Source of the DNA: Phoronis australis
Taxonomy: Eukaryota; Phoronida; Phoronidae
Length of the DNA: 64,000 bases
Reading direction: 5' to 3'
Assembly: GCA_002633005.1 (NCBI GenBank)
Contig: NMRA01000458.1
Coordinates: 296,872-360,871, forward strand
A model generated the notes under the pieces. The model ran no database searches. It saw nothing but the letters and a program-made list of their open reading frames with translations, and had not been told where the DNA came from. Below are positions 62,293-64,000 of the stretch, piece after piece; the stretch's first letter is position 1; each line of letters begins with the position of its first letter. The translations under genes were made by a program, and so were the position numbers.

Positions 62293-63358
62293 NTTTTTAA
62301 TATATCCCACAAGGTTAATTACTTGGGACATCGATTTTTCATTCAGTCTGCTCCAACTTAAAACGTTTGGAAACGCTGATGCTACCCACTTGACGTTAGC
62401 CGGTCTGTTTTTTGGACAATTGACACGCAAATGATCGCTTTCTCCACATCTAAAGCATTTGCCATACTTGTGTGTTGAACAGACAGGACGAACAGAAGCT
62501 GTGGTGGGAACTGGACGGGTAGAATCATGGCAAGATGGGACAGTGATCGGACGAACATTCTCAACATTTGGTTTAGTGTTAGAGAAATTGTCCTCCATTT
62601 TATAAAACATGCGAGTCATGTGGTCCAACTTTTGGTGTAATAATTTTTTATCTTCTGTTAGATAACTAACACGGGACTCTAATACATTACATCTGTCCAC
62701 TAAGGCACTGATAGTATCCTCAGAATGATGTTTGGGCGTGACTGGGTAATGACTCTGCATGTAGCAGTCATCATCAATCACTTTTGAATTTGTGAATGGA
62801 TGATGTGCATGAATGAGAGCTTTGGTTGTCGAATACCAAACCGCACAATCCAAAGCCTCGTCAAAAGAACGGGGGCCACTATTAAGGACATGGTGAGCCA
62901 TTTGCTTATCAATTAAGCCCAGGCAAAACCTGAGTATTGACAATTGGTGGTCACTGTTGGAAGGATGGGGGAATGCCAACAAAAATAAATGATAGAGCCT
63001 GTCAGCCCACTGGTGAAGGGACTCAGCATGCTTTTGGGACACAGAGTGGAATTGTAATTGATCCACCCCTGGCACTCCAGAAGAAATGTCAAAGCGTTTT
63101 CTCATGGCTTCTACCACATCCTCATATAATGCCTCTGGCTGACTTTCTCTAAAATTACAGAGAAAGCGGAGTGCATCCCCTTCACAGCAAAGACTTAGCT
63201 CTGCTAAACATTTATCACCAGACCAGAAGTTTTCCCTAGCAAAATGGCTAAACTTACAGTGGAAATCCTTCCAGGTATTTCGCAAGCCCTTGAAAACTAA
63301 ATTATGAGGAGCATGCGAATCCACTTTATACCCCCTGGCATTTCTTGCGACGGGACTT
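61229..63358. repeat. About 1.06-kb direct duplication split by N at 62293
   Basis: Copy 1 spans 61229-62292 and copy 2 62294-63358. Both begin TTTTTAATATATCCCACAAG and end at the CTGGCATTTCTTGCG.. segment. Differences are scattered single bases plus the 1-nt indel near 62118. The N lies exactly at the join. Confidence 0.93.
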
Positions 63359-63360
63359 CC
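62294..63360 (-). mobile_element. Gag-like fragment, copy 2
   Basis: A near-identical copy of 61229-62292. The frame is open from RGYKVDSHAPHNLVFKGL (about 63330) through the capsid and zinc knuckle to YIK at the N (62293). The apparent fusion to a second start of Gag beyond the N is a product of the duplicated join, not a real repeat protein. Confidence 0.85.
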
Positions 63361-63880
63361 GCTTCTGTCGCACCTTCCCTCTCTATTTTCCCAGTACCCC
63401 CTAGGGCGAACAGGAGAAATAAAAGTGTCGGGATCCAGACCGTTGTCACACCTACCTCCTATGTTTCCCGAATACCCTCTTCGCCTACTAGGAGGAGTTT
63501 AAACGCCGGGACTTATGCCACTGTCGCGCCTACCCTCATCTACCTGGTATTGGGAACCCGCTTGGTACCTTACAGTCCTTTCCAAACGAGGACTAGGCGA
63601 CGTATTCAGCCTGTCGCAAGTGTCAGCCACTCGAGCTAACCCTGCCGGCAAATTGTATGTACGGAAATCTGATACGGGGGCTAATGAGTAATCCACCCGC
63701 TCAGTCACCAAACTTGTAACCACCCAATCATCCGATATCTCAAAGATATTCCGGTGATCGATGGGACACCTTTTTCGGAAGTCAACTATCTGAAGGGCTA
63801 TGTCCTTGTCGACTCCTGGCAAAGCCCACAACTCTGACTCACGACAGTAGTTAATAGGTACATAAAAACTGACTGACATG
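63361..63880 (-). mobile_element. Helix-hairpin-helix leader in frame ahead of Gag
   Basis: From MSVSFYVPINYCRESELWAL (about 63879) the frame encodes a helix-hairpin-helix-like segment (ELWALPGVDKDIALQIVDF) and then an Arg/Gly-rich linker. It reaches a single TAA near 63497 (GISPGV, stop) and continues in the same frame (TPPSRRRGYSGNIGG) into the Gag of copy 2. Such domains ahead of Gag occur in some invertebrate Gypsy elements. The stop may be a mutation or a readthrough point. Confidence 0.6.
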
Positions 63881-64000
63881 ATCGAGTTTGTAAGCAATAT
63901 AAATAAATAAATAAACAGGGACAAAGTATTAGGGAATGAATTGGCGTTTATAACCAAGACACTGCCTGAACCATGGAAATGTACGGGAAACCACACCCAA

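Noticed and set aside
60845-63324. Long Gag-Gag fusion protein
   Set aside because: The join crosses the N at 62293 between duplicate copies, so it is an assembly product rather than a gene.

Overview
The window reads as nuclear DNA of an intron-rich, AT-rich animal. Genes are split into 50-320 nt exons with GT-AG introns of 0.3-3 kb, and there are minisatellites, MITE-like elements and broken Gypsy retrotransposons. The HECT/zinc-finger pseudogene, the DUF4062-NACHT gene and the Gypsy families resemble those expanded in marine invertebrates such as cephalochordates, hemichordates and molluscs. That is inference; the species cannot be named from the sequence. Four single N characters (25882, 39618, 54230, 62293) look like assembly joins, and two of them sit exactly between near-identical direct copies.

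Layout. (1) 1359-14424, + strand: a complete EED gene (Polycomb PRC2 WD40 subunit), 11 exons, 422 aa, in frame throughout. Its exon 2 acceptor is the last unit of a 48-bp minisatellite that repeats the acceptor. (2) 14425-17630: no gene seen. (3) 17631-30916: a decayed mobile region. It holds three stretches plus one short fragment of an unclassified repeat (called R here), a transposase-like pseudogene split by a 499-bp MITE, and a HECT-type ubiquitin-ligase pseudogene of about 13 exons with several premature stops. (4) 31527-49416, - strand: a second complete gene, 17 exons and 845 aa. It encodes a DUF4062-NACHT STAND NTPase of the TEP1/NPHP3 type with a possible N-myristoylation start and four C-terminal CxxC pairs. 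(5) 50380-51320: two hairpin-forming inverted repeats upstream of that gene. (6) 51632-63996: nested, duplicated and broken Ty3/Gypsy elements (gag, protease, RT, RNase H, integrase), mostly on the - strand, with one + strand pol tail and LTR at 59764-60300.

Only EED and the NACHT gene look like intact host genes. They converge (EED +, NACHT -) across the mobile region and show no functional link. Exon borders were derived by hand from splice signals, phase and family resemblance; no transcript evidence was available.
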